The notes: generated by a model not told the origin, from the sequence alone. A DNA stretch of 64,000 nucleotides from Mucilaginibacter sp. SMC90 (GCF_022811725.1 NZ_CP094527.1:2914001-2978000); one strand, 5' to 3'; numbered from the stretch's first letter, positions 17,060 to 26,533 are shown. A program made the numbers and translations.

Positions 17060-17343
17060 AAATCCAAGTAAAGGGTACAGCGATAAGCCTTCCAAGGCAA
17101 CATCGCTGTGCCTTTAAAAGAAATTTAACTATTACTCTCCGGAATAATCATCCGTTTGGCATATAGTTGAGATGATCTGTATCATCTTTTTTCTCTTTCA
17201 CGAAACGGCCTGATCTGGCCGATAACAAACTCCTGTACCTGGTACCGGAACTTGAAACCACACTTTTAATGATATGTCTTATACCCCAGGCACAACATTA
17301 AGCCGATATTGAAACATAGTTACACATAAACCTGACTTTACAA
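17060..17343. other. Intergenic stretch with a short inverted repeat
   Basis: A 284-bp gap between the UXS-like gene and gmd. ACAGCGAT at 17077-17084 pairs with ATCGCTGT at 17102-17109 just after the upstream stop, which could fold as a weak terminator-like stem without a T-tract. The rest shows no coding frame; the gmd promoter probably lies here. Confidence 0.4.
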
Positions 17344-18459
17344 ATGAAAAAAGTAGCATTGATAACCGGAATAACCGGCCAGGATGGCGCATACCTTACT
17401 GAACTTTTATTATCAAAAGGATATGAGGTTCACGGTATAAAAAGAAGAAGCTCGTTGTTTAATACAGACAGAATTGACCATTTGTACCAGGACCCGCATG
17501 AGAAAGACATAAACCTGTTTTTACATTATGGCGATCTGAGCGATTCAACCAATTTAATAAGGATCATACAACAGGTACAGCCTGATGAAATATATAATCT
17601 GGGCGCAATGTCGCACGTTAAGGTAAGCTTCGAAACGCCTGAATATACAGCCAATGCCGACGGTATCGGTACTTTACGATTGTTGGAAGCCATAAGGATT
17701 CTCGGGCTTGAGAAAAAAACAAAAATTTATCAGGCCTCAACATCTGAGCTTTATGGTATGGTACAGGCTGTACCACAGTCAGAAACTACGCCGTTTTACC
17801 CCCGCTCGCCTTATGCTGTAGCAAAAATGTATGCTTACTGGATAACCGTAAACTATCGTGAAGCCTATGGCATTTACGCCTGTAACGGCATTTTGTTTAA
17901 CCACGAAAGCCCTTTGCGCGGCGAGACTTTTGTAACCCGTAAAATAACCCGGGCAACCGCAAAAATAGCCATGGGACTACAAGATAAACTATACCTGGGT
18001 AATCTGGATGCCAGGCGCGATTGGGGCCACGCTAAAGATTATGTTGAAGCGATGTACCTGATATTACAGCAGGACACCCCCACAGATTATGTAATAGCAA
18101 CGGGCATTACTACCCCTGTGCGTGAGTTTGTACGGATGGCTTTTTCCGAACTTGGCATTGAAATTGAATTTATTGGAAGTGGTTTAAAGGAAAAGGGCTA
18201 TGTAATAAGCTGTAGTGATCCTGAATATCAGCTTGAAACGGGTAAGGAAGTAGTTGCTGTTGATGAAAAATATTTCCGGCCAACAGAAGTTGATCTTCTG
18301 ATAGGCGATCCGACCAAATCAAAAACATTATTGGGTTGGGCCCCTAAATACGATTTGAAAGGCTTGGTAAGTGAGATGGTTGCTGCAGATGTGGAATTAT
18401 TTAAAAGAGAGAAATTATTAAAGGATTCGGGTTACGCCATCAAAAACCAATTTGAATAG
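17344..18459 (+). CDS. gmd: GDP-mannose 4,6-dehydratase
   Basis: A 371-residue dehydratase converting GDP-D-mannose to GDP-4-keto-6-deoxy-D-mannose, the branch point to GDP-L-fucose, GDP-D-rhamnose and related sugars. Family marks: [14 protein letters not shown] as the NADP-binding N-terminus, the GIKRRSS loop, catalytic STSELYG and YAVAK near residue 157, and [15 protein letters not shown], which is highly characteristic of Gmd. Length is normal for bacterial Gmd. The next gene makes GDP-mannose, its substrate. No fucose synthase (Fcl/WcaG) or rhamnose reductase follows in the window, so the final sugar is undecided. Confidence 0.95.
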   Translation: MKKVALITGITGQDGAYLTELLLSKGYEVHGIKRRSSLFNTDRIDHLYQDPHEKDINLFLHYGDLSDSTNLIRIIQQVQPDEIYNLGAMSHVKVSFETPEYTANADGIGTLRLLEAIRILGLEKKTKIYQASTSELYGMVQAVPQSETTPFYPRSPYAVAKMYAYWITVNYREAYGIYACNGILFNHESPLRGETFVTRKITRATAKIAMGLQDKLYLGNLDARRDWGHAKDYVEAMYLILQQDTPTDYVIATGITTPVREFVRMAFSELGIEIEFIGSGLKEKGYVISCSDPEYQLETGKEVVAVDEKYFRPTEVDLLIGDPTKSKTLLGWAPKYDLKGLVSEMVAADVELFKREKLLKDSGYAIKNQFE

Positions 18460-18551
18460 CAGATAGAAAATGACGGCCATGTAATTCATTAGGTAAGATC
18501 AATGCCAATCATGTACAATTTGATCCTTTTAATTCACATTAAAACCAGCAC

Positions 18552-19637
18552 ATGAACAAAAACTATTACGCAATAATTTTAGCAGGGGGTATTGGGAGCC
18601 GTTTTTGGCCAATAAGCCGTACCTCGCGTCCTAAACAATTTATAGATATTATTGGCAACGGAAAAACATTGATACAGGACACTTATCAGCGCCTTTCTAA
18701 AATATGCCCCAAAGAAAATATCTTCATATTAACTAACGAAAACTACACTAAACTGGTAAAAGATCAGCTTCAGGATATAACAGACCAGCAGATTTTAACT
18801 GAGCCCGTAATGCGCAACACTGCCCCATGCATAGCTTACGGTTGTTTTAAAATTGAAAGCCTGAACCCGGATGCAGTAATTATTGTAGCACCGTCCGATC
18901 AGCAGATTCTTGATGAGGACGCCTTTGAAAGCTCTCTTGAAAAATCGTTGGCAACAGCGGCCGAACATCATTGCCTGGTAACGTTGGGTATTAAACCATC
19001 CAGACCAGATACCGGTTACGGTTATATCCAATACGCCGATAGTGTTATAAACAATGATTTTCATAAAGTAAAAACCTTTACCGAGAAACCAACACTGGAG
19101 ATTGCCAAAAGCTTTATCAACAGCGGTGATTTTTTATGGAATGCTGGCATTTTTGTCTGGTCGGCTAAGGCGATATTGAACGCATTTGAGACCTATATGC
19201 CCGATTTGCACGATATTTTTGCTGATGCAAGGCTGGTATATAATACAGAAAGAGAGGCTGCGCATATCAACGAGGCCTATCAGCACTGCATCAATACATC
19301 TATTGATTATGGTGTAATGGAGAAAGCCGACAATGTTTACGTGCTGCCATCTGATTTTGGTTGGAGTGATTTGGGTACCTGGGCATCCATATACGAGCTA
19401 TCCGAAAAAACGGAGGCGGGCAACGCGGTAATCCCCAATGAAAAGGTGATCATGTACAATTCATCTGATTGTATGGTGAACATGCCCGATGGTAAACTGG
19501 TAATATTACAGGGCTTACATAACTATATTATTGTTGAAGCCAACAACACGCTGCTTATCTGCCCGCGAGATCAGGAGCAAAGTGTAAAGCAAATTGTTGC
19601 TGATGTAAAGAGCAGGTTTGGCGTTGAATATGCTTAA
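18552..19637 (+). CDS. manC: Mannose-1-phosphate guanylyltransferase
   Basis: A 361-residue nucleotidyltransferase making GDP-mannose from mannose-1-phosphate and GTP. The pyrophosphorylase signature AGGIGSRFWPISR and the downstream PKQF are at residues 11-28; FTEKP, and GDFLWNAGIFVW near residue 198 are also family-typical. At 361 residues it has only the transferase part and lacks the cupin-like phosphomannose isomerase domain of the longer, bifunctional ManC/AlgA proteins. It lies 92 bp after gmd and feeds it directly. A strong hairpin terminator follows about 60 bp after the stop. Confidence 0.93.
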   Translation: MNKNYYAIILAGGIGSRFWPISRTSRPKQFIDIIGNGKTLIQDTYQRLSKICPKENIFILTNENYTKLVKDQLQDITDQQILTEPVMRNTAPCIAYGCFKIESLNPDAVIIVAPSDQQILDEDAFESSLEKSLATAAEHHCLVTLGIKPSRPDTGYGYIQYADSVINNDFHKVKTFTEKPTLEIAKSFINSGDFLWNAGIFVWSAKAILNAFETYMPDLHDIFADARLVYNTEREAAHINEAYQHCINTSIDYGVMEKADNVYVLPSDFGWSDLGTWASIYELSEKTEAGNAVIPNEKVIMYNSSDCMVNMPDGKLVILQGLHNYIIVEANNTLLICPRDQEQSVKQIVADVKSRFGVEYA

Positions 19638-19695
19638 TTAATACAATATCCCTGAATCGCATAATACCCCTTTTTAATAGCTAATAAGGCAAACG

Positions 19696-19727
19696 AGGCT
19701 GTTTTCGAAAGAGAACGGCCTTTTTTA
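19696..19727 (+). terminator. Rho-independent terminator after manC
   Basis: An 11-bp stem (arms 19696-19706 and 19711-19721, with two G-T wobbles) closed by a GAAA tetraloop and followed by a run of T. It marks the end of the sugar-nucleotide block and lies between convergent genes; the T-tract is on the plus-strand side only. Confidence 0.85.
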
Positions 19728-19748
19728 TTTGGTACATTGCTTGCTTGT

Positions 19749-20561
19749 TTAGATAGAGATTTCTTTCAGCGCGTAGGTTGCCGCCCTGCTGGCCGTTAAT
19801 AATTGGCCCGCATGGGATGCGGTCTTTGAGGATTCTGCAGGATATATTGGTTTCCCGATCCGTACGTGTAAGCACATCCCTTTTTTATTGAAAAGTTCGG
19901 CAGGCAGCATAGCGGTTTGTAGCGATTTGTGAACATATCGGAGCAAACTGAACCCGATCCCATTATCGCCATAAAAATAAACCGGCAATACGGGTACTTT
20001 TGCCCGCTCCATGATTTTTCCCACAACCGGATGCCATTCCCTGTCGGTAATTTGCCTGGTTTTGAAGTCAAAAGCCGAAACTTCGCCTGCCGGAAATATG
20101 GCTACAGGTACGCCTGAACGCAGTTTGTTAAGTGTGGTTTTTAGCCCTGTGATACTTGAGGTATCTTTAATACTGTCAAACGGGTTTACTGCAATAACAT
20201 ATTGCTCGAGGTTGGGAACCCTTTTTAGTAAAAAATTACCCATAAACAAGGTTTCGGGCCGGGCAGTAACCAGCAGACTAAGTAAAGCAAGCGATTCAAT
20301 AGCGCCAAACGGATGGTTGGCTACTGCAAGGAAACTGCCTGTTGCGGGGATCTGGGCAAGATCTTCAGGATCGATTTTAATGGTGATGCCCAAAAAATTG
20401 AGCACAAACGTACTAAAATCAACCCCTTCCAGGTCGCCTGCCTCATCCATCATGCGGTTGAATTTATCTATCTTCATCAGCCGCATAATAACCGAGCCTA
20501 AAAAAGGGAAATTCCCCGTACCCGTTGCTGCCATCACATCACCTTTACTAATCACCGCCAT
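19749..20561 (-). CDS. Lysophospholipid/amino-lipid acyltransferase (PlsC-like)
   Basis: A 270-residue acyltransferase. The conserved block I His is in VANHPFGAIE near residue 110 (an NHPFG variant of NHxxxxD), and the block III-like motif is FPAGEVSAF near residue 176, with PVLPVYFYG after it. This pattern is that of the so-called hemolysin-type acyltransferases, which include the O-acyltransferases for ornithine and glycine lipids (OlsA/GlsA type) in Bacteroidota. It should act at the cytoplasmic face of the inner membrane. I do not see the partner N-acyltransferase nearby, so amino-lipid synthesis is a suggestion only. It converges on manC and shares the short terminator region. Confidence 0.8.
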   Translation of the reverse strand: MAVISKGDVMAATGTGNFPFLGSVIMRLMKIDKFNRMMDEAGDLEGVDFSTFVLNFLGITIKIDPEDLAQIPATGSFLAVANHPFGAIESLALLSLLVTARPETLFMGNFLLKRVPNLEQYVIAVNPFDSIKDTSSITGLKTTLNKLRSGVPVAIFPAGEVSAFDFKTRQITDREWHPVVGKIMERAKVPVLPVYFYGDNGIGFSLLRYVHKSLQTAMLPAELFNKKGMCLHVRIGKPIYPAESSKTASHAGQLLTASRAATYALKEISI

Positions 20562-20651
20562 TTGGCGAAAATAGTGTTATAGTGTAAACTTATGACCGCA
20601 TTCGCGTTAACCTTTAGTACCCTTTGTAAACATAGGCAATCTGTTAACACA

Positions 20652-21746
20652 TTACTTCAGTAAACCAGCAAAAAAGGGTTCGAGCTCCTTTGCCAATATC
20701 TGATGATCGGCTACACTGGGGTGTCCTGAACAGCCATGGGCTTCCATTGGCTCAAAAAAGAAAGTAGCAACAGGTTTATCCGCCTGGTATGTTGCATCAA
20801 CAGCTGCTTTTACCCGGCTTAAACACCTCTGCAATATCTCACGCGAATTTCCTTTAATCATAGGACTGGAGAGCAGGGCGATCTGTGCTTTGGGATATTT
20901 CGTTTTAACAAGCTGAACAAACTTTATATAATCGTTAACAAAACGCGCGGTATCAAATGCAGCCCTTGATGTGCCATCGCCATTGCTCATATCGTTTGTT
21001 CCTAAAGCAATGCTTACTATTCGGGGAGTGTAAGTTTTAAAATTCCATTTGAGCGAATCTTTTTCCTGGAAATTAGCGTGTTCGTACACCAGCGGCATGG
21101 AAGGGGAATCCCTGTTCCAGGTACGGTAAATGCCAATGCCGCTAACACTTGATAAAATAAAATTGGCATTTAATGCCCTTGCTACCCTTGGCCCGTAGGC
21201 CATATAGGCATTGTGATGATCCTGGTAATCACCGGTTCCGCAAGCAACCTCTGAATCGTCAGCTGCAGCTCCGCAGGTAATGCTGTTGCCTATAAATTCA
21301 ATCAAAGGGAGTTTCGGGGCCGGGATGATTCTGGCACCCGCGGCAGCAATCTTTGAAAATATCAAAGCGCCCGTAGTAGCTTCTGTTGCCTTATATATCC
21401 AGATTCGGTGTGTGCCTGCACTATTGGCTTTGATAATAATGGGCTCCTTTAAATCCCCGTTTACCCTGATCCTTTTTTGATAAGTGCCATCAAGTTCGTA
21501 TTGCAGGTAATTATGTGCATTGGCATCTGCAATGGTTACATATATGGCACACTCATTTCCCTTAAAGCTAAAACCAAAATGTGCACCGGAAGTGATCAAC
21601 GCCAGATTGTGTTGGTTATTAATGAGCGAGCGTCCTACAGGTTGCAGGTCTGCTGCAGAAATGGTATCAGCGGTTTTGTTTTTTGCTATGCTTTGCAACA
21701 CACAAAAAACAGATAGGATAAGGGTAGGTAATGTCCTGCTTTTCAT
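20652..21746 (-). CDS. Secreted SGNH/GDSL carbohydrate esterase (CE2-like)
   Basis: A 364-residue protein with a signal peptide (MKSRTLPTLILSVFCVLQS, cleavage before about residue 22), an N-terminal beta-sandwich-like part (about 25-140), and an SGNH hydrolase domain. The nucleophile is in FIGNSITCG, the oxyanion residue in LGTNDMSNG, and the catalytic His in the HGCSGHPSVADHQ segment near the C-terminus. The two-part layout is that of CE2 acetyl-xylan or acetyl-glucomannan esterases, which remove acetyl groups from plant polysaccharides outside the cell. It stands 90 bp upstream of the acyltransferase on the same strand; no functional link is evident. Confidence 0.85.
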   Translation of the reverse strand: MKSRTLPTLILSVFCVLQSIAKNKTADTISAADLQPVGRSLINNQHNLALITSGAHFGFSFKGNECAIYVTIADANAHNYLQYELDGTYQKRIRVNGDLKEPIIIKANSAGTHRIWIYKATEATTGALIFSKIAAAGARIIPAPKLPLIEFIGNSITCGAAADDSEVACGTGDYQDHHNAYMAYGPRVARALNANFILSSVSGIGIYRTWNRDSPSMPLVYEHANFQEKDSLKWNFKTYTPRIVSIALGTNDMSNGDGTSRAAFDTARFVNDYIKFVQLVKTKYPKAQIALLSSPMIKGNSREILQRCLSRVKAAVDATYQADKPVATFFFEPMEAHGCSGHPSVADHQILAKELEPFFAGLLK

Positions 21747-21853
21747 AGTATCACAAGATTACTAATATCAGCAGCAGAAACCAAATACACTAAGTTTATA
21801 GGTATAAAATGCTGAAAAAGTACCAGGTTGGCTTAAACAGTTGCAAGGCCAAA

Positions 21854-22177
21854 CTATTGTTGGCCCTGCTGATATTTATAATGCAAATTCTTTAATGTTT
21901 CGATAGTAGCTTCATCTGTGGAGATGCCGTACCCGGTTACCAATGTGCCTTTTACGTTATTTGTAGATGCAAGGGCATAAACAATAGCTTCATCGGCAGG
22001 GTCGGAGGGGCCTTCGTAGCGGTAGAGGTCTACTATTTCAAACTCCTTAACCGGAAAAATTTCTTCACCAGCTTTAAGATGATCACCTTCGAGGCTAAAT
22101 TCATGAGTATAGCCTTGTTCCTTTAATTTGGTTATGGCTTCGGTTACTGTTGCGTAATGAAATTTTTGTTCTTGCAT
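21854..22177 (-). CDS. Small conserved Bacteroidota protein, unknown function
   Basis: A 107-residue acidic, soluble-looking protein with no signal peptide. It belongs to a small family common in Bacteroidota that pairs a TVTEAITKLKEQGYT start with a DPADEAIVYAL and GTLVTGYG pattern. Some databases label the family as phosphoribosylpyrophosphate synthetase, but nothing here looks like that enzyme, so I treat the label as an error. It is the last gene of a minus-strand run behind the AI-2E-type permease and CDF transporter, 33 bp after the latter, so likely co-transcribed. Confidence 0.75.
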   Translation of the reverse strand: MQEQKFHYATVTEAITKLKEQGYTHEFSLEGDHLKAGEEIFPVKEFEIVDLYRYEGPSDPADEAIVYALASTNNVKGTLVTGYGISTDEATIETLKNLHYKYQQGQQ

Positions 22178-22210
22178 GAGATAGATTGTTTAGTTATAGC
22201 TAATATACAA

Positions 22211-23143
22211 TTAAAGTACACTGCCTGTTTCAGTAATTTCTGCCGAATATGTTTCGGGCTGTACCAAAACAAAGCGCACTAAATTAAACTCCTGTTTAAT
22301 ACAATCGCGGATCCGGTCGATAGCCTCGTTGATCTGCTGTGTATCGAGATCTTCTTTAAACGCTACTATCAGCATTAAAATAATTTCATCGGGTGATTGA
22401 TAGGTAGATAACATATGCATCACTTTCAAAACGGCACTGTCACGTTCAACAAGGGCGGTTATTCTGGTACGCGATTCGGACGAAATTCCTTCGCCCATAA
22501 GTAAACTCCGGCTTTCACGGGCCAGTATGGCCGAAACACCAACCAAGATCAATCCAACTAATAAGGATGCCACCCCGTCAAGTATAGGGATGTTATAACG
22601 ATGGTTCAAGAACATGCAGATAGCAACAATGAAAAGCCCTGCAACGGCGGCGCTATCCTCAAACATCACTAAAAAGGTAGATGGATCTTTACTTTTAATT
22701 ACGGCATCCCACCAGGTTTGATCACCCCGGATAGTGTTAAATTCTTTCAGTGCGATGATGAGCGATGAGCCTTCAAATATGACCGATAGGCCCAAAACAA
22801 TGTAGCTCAATGTAGGATCGCCAAGAGTTTCAGGTTGGCGGATATGTAAAATGCCCTGGTAAATGGATAACCCGCCGCCTAACCCAAATATCATGATAGA
22901 TACAATGAACGACCAGAAATACAGTTCCTTGCCATAGCCAAAAGGATGAGTTTTATCTGGCTCTTTACGTGCCCGGTGCAAGCCAAGTAACAGCAATAAC
23001 TCGTTTGCGGTATCAACCAATGAATGGATCCCTTCAGAGATCATAGACCCGCTGCGCCCAATAAAACCTGCTATAAATTTGGTTACAGCTATAAGCAAGT
23101 TAGCAATAAGCGCACTGTATATCGATTTTTTTGATGAAGCCAT
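22211..23143 (-). CDS. Cation diffusion facilitator (CDF) family transporter
   Basis: A 310-residue inner-membrane metal/proton antiporter of the CDF family. About six membrane segments span residues 10-210; the family signature GIHSLVDTANEL in the second segment carries the His-x3-Asp metal site. A cytoplasmic C-terminal domain follows (about 220-300). The usual substrates are Zn, Fe, Mn or Co; the substrate cannot be picked from these residues alone. The start codon lies only 5 bp after the stop of the upstream AI-2E-type permease, which points to one transcript. Confidence 0.92.
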   Translation of the reverse strand: MASSKKSIYSALIANLLIAVTKFIAGFIGRSGSMISEGIHSLVDTANELLLLLGLHRARKEPDKTHPFGYGKELYFWSFIVSIMIFGLGGGLSIYQGILHIRQPETLGDPTLSYIVLGLSVIFEGSSLIIALKEFNTIRGDQTWWDAVIKSKDPSTFLVMFEDSAAVAGLFIVAICMFLNHRYNIPILDGVASLLVGLILVGVSAILARESRSLLMGEGISSESRTRITALVERDSAVLKVMHMLSTYQSPDEIILMLIVAFKEDLDTQQINEAIDRIRDCIKQEFNLVRFVLVQPETYSAEITETGSVL

Positions 23144-23148
23144 GTTAT

Positions 23149-24216
23149 TTAATGGGCTATAACTTCAGCATCTCCAAGTTTTTTAACATATAGTTCGTCA
23201 ACCAAAATTACAATGATAGCTACAATAGGCACGGCCAATATAATGCCCAGCACACCTGAAAGTGTCCCCATAACCACCTGGCTGATGATAGTAAGGGCCG
23301 GCGGCAGGTTGATCATCCGGTTTTGAACTATAGGTACCACAATATTGCTCACTATTGTTTGCGATACGATATAAATGAGTGCTACTATAATAGCCGTGTT
23401 GGTGCCCATGGTAAGCGCCAGCAAAACGCCGGGGATCATCGCTATAGCAGAACCCAAATTGGGGATGATCTTTAACATGCCCGCAAATAAGGCTAATATT
23501 AATGCAGCCGGTATCCCCATTATACTTAGGCCTGTGGTAAGCAGCACGCCTAATAATACCATAGAGAGCAGCATTCCTTTAAGCCAGCCTTTTAATGATA
23601 AACTGATCCTGTCCATAATATCCTGACCCAATTGCTTTTTCTTATCAGATAGCAACATCAGAATGCCATTTTTATAAACATCGGGATTAGTGGTGAAAAA
23701 GATACTCAAAAACAGGATGATATAAATGTCGCCAAGTACACCAAAGCTGGTACTGAAAAAGCGCTGTACGGTAACTACAACTTTATCCGGATCATTATCA
23801 CCCGAAAAATAATCAAGTATTTGCTTCCCCGTTGGATTTGAAGCCAATTTGTCCTTGAAATTATTGATAGTATGCGGCAGGGTATCTTTAAGTAAAGTGA
23901 TCTGGTGCTGGATGGTAGTGCCCATTAAATAAAATAAGCCAACTACAATCAAAAATGATCCAACTACTGAAATGATCATGGCGTACCTCCTGTGCATTTT
24001 AGTGTTTCGTTCAATAAGGTCGCCAAGGCCGTGAAAATAAGTAGCTATCAATACGCCCGAAAGCACCATTAACAGCACATTAAAAGCAACCCGCGCTATT
24101 AATATTACTACTACTAATAAAGCAACGATGGCAACCGTATGCCATACTTTTTCAATGTAGGTAAGTTCTTTTTCTTTTTTTGGGGTCATATAGCAGGTGT
24201 TTGTTCCCATTAACAC
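23149..24216 (-). CDS. AI-2E family transporter
   Basis: A 355-residue polytopic membrane protein of the AI-2E (PerM/TqsA) family. Two hydrophobic segments near residues 28-60, one near 80-100, a soluble middle part and a cluster of segments from about 215 to 345 match the family layout; PNLGSAIAMIPGVLLAL and TIVSNIVVPIVQNRMINLP are typical conserved stretches. Family members are linked to autoinducer export or Na/H exchange; which applies here is unknown. An internal Met (residue 10, MTPKKEKE) is an equally plausible start, giving 346 residues. First gene of the run with CDF and the small protein. Confidence 0.88.
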   Translation of the reverse strand: MLMGTNTCYMTPKKEKELTYIEKVWHTVAIVALLVVVILIARVAFNVLLMVLSGVLIATYFHGLGDLIERNTKMHRRYAMIISVVGSFLIVVGLFYLMGTTIQHQITLLKDTLPHTINNFKDKLASNPTGKQILDYFSGDNDPDKVVVTVQRFFSTSFGVLGDIYIILFLSIFFTTNPDVYKNGILMLLSDKKKQLGQDIMDRISLSLKGWLKGMLLSMVLLGVLLTTGLSIMGIPAALILALFAGMLKIIPNLGSAIAMIPGVLLALTMGTNTAIIVALIYIVSQTIVSNIVVPIVQNRMINLPPALTIISQVVMGTLSGVLGIILAVPIVAIIVILVDELYVKKLGDAEVIAH

Positions 24217-24297
24217 ATCAATATACCTTAAATGTTTTGATGTGAAGCATTTTAAGGTTAAAGTGCGTGGAAAGATTTGGCACTGATGATTTTGTAT

Positions 24298-24319
24298 CTT
24301 TTTAAAATATTTTAAAAAG
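24298..24319. promoter_or_regulatory. 22-bp perfect palindrome, candidate operator
   Basis: An uninterrupted 22-bp palindrome of A/T blocks with a C/G cap at each end, in the divergent gap between the AI-2E-type permease and the MFS-ROK-GH2 operon, about 100 bp before the MFS start. Position and symmetry fit a dimeric regulator site for the sugar operon; an AT-rich hairpin is the alternative. Confidence 0.45.
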
Positions 24320-24420
24320 AATATGTAACAATTTAAATAAGTTTTTGTAAAATTATAGCGCCAACGGATTTTTAACGATATTAGTTACTACCGGACCTCT
24401 AAACTATAACCCTCCAATTA

Positions 24421-25659
24421 ATGAAGAAAAACTACTACATCGTAACGCTGATCATGCTTACGTTTTTTGTTATTTCGTTTTTAACCAATATCATCGGCCC
24501 GCTATCTCCCGAGTTTATCAAGGATTTTAAGTTAAGTGATGCAATGGCGGGGTTATTGCCCTTCGCATTTTTCATTGCCTATGGGGTAATGTCAATTCCA
24601 TCGAGCATGCTGGTTCAAAAATACAACGAGAAAGCAATCATGGTAGCCGCGTTTGTGGTGGCGTTTTTAGGCTCTTTACTATTGGCTGTTTATCCTAATT
24701 ACCTTACAGCCATAGCGTCCCTGTTTTTAATTGGCTGCGGTATGGCTATGCTGCAGGTTGTCATTAATCCGCTGCTCCGTACGTCGGGCGGAGAGGAAAA
24801 TTATGCCTTCACATCGGTGCTGGCGCAATTAATATTTGGCGGGGCATCGTTTGTTAGTCCGCTGGTTTACTCCTATATGGTTAAAAACATGGGAAGCAGC
24901 AAAGGCGGCATTTTTCCGCTGCTTGAAGCTCATGTCCCCACAACCATGCCCTGGATCTCATTATACTGGCTGTTTGCAATAATATGTTTGGCTATGCTCG
25001 TGATCATGCTGATATCCAAATTTCCGAAGGTTGAGTTGGCCAGCGATGAAAAGGCCGGGCCGTGGAAAACACATGTCGACCTTTTTAAAAAGCCTGTTGT
25101 TATTGCCTACTTCATTGCATTGTTTTGCTATGTGGGCAGCGAGCAGGGTGTATCTTACTGGATGTCGGAGTTTTTGCAGCGATACCACAAATTTGATTCG
25201 CGAACTATTGGGGCCGACGCGGTAGCCTACTTTTGGGGGTTGATGACAGCAGGTGGTATTTTAGGGCTGTTCCTGCTAAAACTGATGGATAGCCGTAAAC
25301 TGCTGGTGATTTTCACCATACTGGCACTTATATTTCTGTCGCTGGGCTTATTTGGCGGCCCGCAAACTTCATTGTACTCATTTTCGATAGTTGGGTTCTT
25401 CATGTCGGTGATGTACCCGATCATATTTTCGCTGGCGTTGAGTTCAGTAGCCGAAGATCATGGTTCGTTTGCCGGGATCCTGGTAACCGGCATTATAGGC
25501 GGCGCAGTTGTTCAGCTTCTGATAGGTGGTTTGGGCAGTTTGTTTGGATTAAGGCAGGGGATGTTTTTCCTGTATATCACTTTCGGCTATATGCTGAGTA
25601 TCGGTTTTTGGGCTAAGCCACTGGTTACCAATAAAACTATTTTCGATAATAAAGCATAA
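24421..25659 (+). CDS. MFS sugar transporter (FucP/GluP-like)
   Basis: A 412-residue major facilitator with about 12 membrane segments from residue 5 to 400. The N-terminal FLTNIIGPLSPEFIKDF and the central GCGMAMLQVVINPLLR segment, with its Asn-Pro pair, are typical of the fucose/glucose/galactose permease branch (FHS family). It is the first gene of a three-gene operon with a ROK kinase (7 bp downstream) and a secreted GH2 enzyme. It probably imports the monosaccharide released outside the cytoplasm by the GH2 enzyme. From its partners glucosamine or a related hexose is my best guess. Confidence 0.9.
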   Translation: MKKNYYIVTLIMLTFFVISFLTNIIGPLSPEFIKDFKLSDAMAGLLPFAFFIAYGVMSIPSSMLVQKYNEKAIMVAAFVVAFLGSLLLAVYPNYLTAIASLFLIGCGMAMLQVVINPLLRTSGGEENYAFTSVLAQLIFGGASFVSPLVYSYMVKNMGSSKGGIFPLLEAHVPTTMPWISLYWLFAIICLAMLVIMLISKFPKVELASDEKAGPWKTHVDLFKKPVVIAYFIALFCYVGSEQGVSYWMSEFLQRYHKFDSRTIGADAVAYFWGLMTAGGILGLFLLKLMDSRKLLVIFTILALIFLSLGLFGGPQTSLYSFSIVGFFMSVMYPIIFSLALSSVAEDHGSFAGILVTGIIGGAVVQLLIGGLGSLFGLRQGMFFLYITFGYMLSIGFWAKPLVTNKTIFDNKA

Positions 25660-25666
25660 AATTTAC

Positions 25667-26521
25667 ATGAGCAATATAAAAGTTATAGGTATTGATCTGG
25701 GGGCTACCAATATTCGCGGTGCCCTGGTTAACAATAGCACAATCGGTAACATCATATCGCAACGAATTAAAAGTGATGGCAGTGTTGATGATGTACTAAA
25801 TGATATTTACACTGTTGTCGACACCCTTTTGCTAAATGATTCGGCCAGTGCCATTGGCATTGGCGTACCAAGCGTAGTTGATGTAGCCGAAGGTATTGTT
25901 TACGATGTGCAGTATATCCCGTCATGGAAAGAGGTGCACCTGAAAAAGCTGATGCAGGAACGTTATAACATCCCTGTGTATGTGAATAACGATGCTAATT
26001 GCTTTGCCGTAGGTGAGTTGTATTTTGGAAAGGGAAAAAGTGCAGATAGCATGGTTGGAGTAACCCTTGGCACCGGCCTTGGCACAGGCATTATCACCAA
26101 TGGCAAATTGTATGCAGGTTATAACTGCGGTGCCGGTGAAATTGGCTTGTTCCCTTATATCGATAATATTTTAGAGTACTACTGCAGCGGTTCGTTTTTT
26201 CATAATGTATACGGCTTGGATGGTGTACAAGTATTTAAGGATGCACAAGCTGGTGATGAACGTGCTTTGCAATTATACACCGAATTAGGGAACCATATAG
26301 GAAACGCAGTAAAAATGGTGATGTATGCCTACGATCCGGAATTGATCATTTTAGGCGGATCCGTAAGCCATGCCTTTGAATATTTTAAAGATGCCATGTG
26401 GCAGCGGGTGAAAACCTTTGCCTATACAAAAACACTTGAGCGTATAAAAATTGAGATCTCTGAGCTGCAAAATAGCGGCATTATTGGTGCGGCTGCCTTG
26501 TATTACGATAACCAGAAATAA
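25667..26521 (+). CDS. ROK family sugar kinase
   Basis: A 284-residue ROK protein. The phosphate-binding IGIDLGATNIRGALV is at residues 7-21, the sugar-binding VNNDANCFAVGE segment near 107, GVTLGTGLGTGI near 127 and the GAGEIG motif near 154. It has no N-terminal helix-turn-helix, so it is a kinase rather than a repressor. The usual CxCGxxGC zinc cluster is reduced to a single visible Cys (YYCSG), a departure from classical glucokinase-type ROKs. Start follows the MFS stop by 7 bp. It should phosphorylate the imported hexose or amino sugar. Confidence 0.9.
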   Translation: MSNIKVIGIDLGATNIRGALVNNSTIGNIISQRIKSDGSVDDVLNDIYTVVDTLLLNDSASAIGIGVPSVVDVAEGIVYDVQYIPSWKEVHLKKLMQERYNIPVYVNNDANCFAVGELYFGKGKSADSMVGVTLGTGLGTGIITNGKLYAGYNCGAGEIGLFPYIDNILEYYCSGSFFHNVYGLDGVQVFKDAQAGDERALQLYTELGNHIGNAVKMVMYAYDPELIILGGSVSHAFEYFKDAMWQRVKTFAYTKTLERIKIEISELQNSGIIGAAALYYDNQK

Positions 26522-26533
26522 ACCAGATCTACC

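Noticed and set aside
21854..22177. Phosphoribosylpyrophosphate synthetase label for the 107-residue protein
   Set aside because: The protein is a third of the needed size and lacks the PRPP-binding and ATP motifs.
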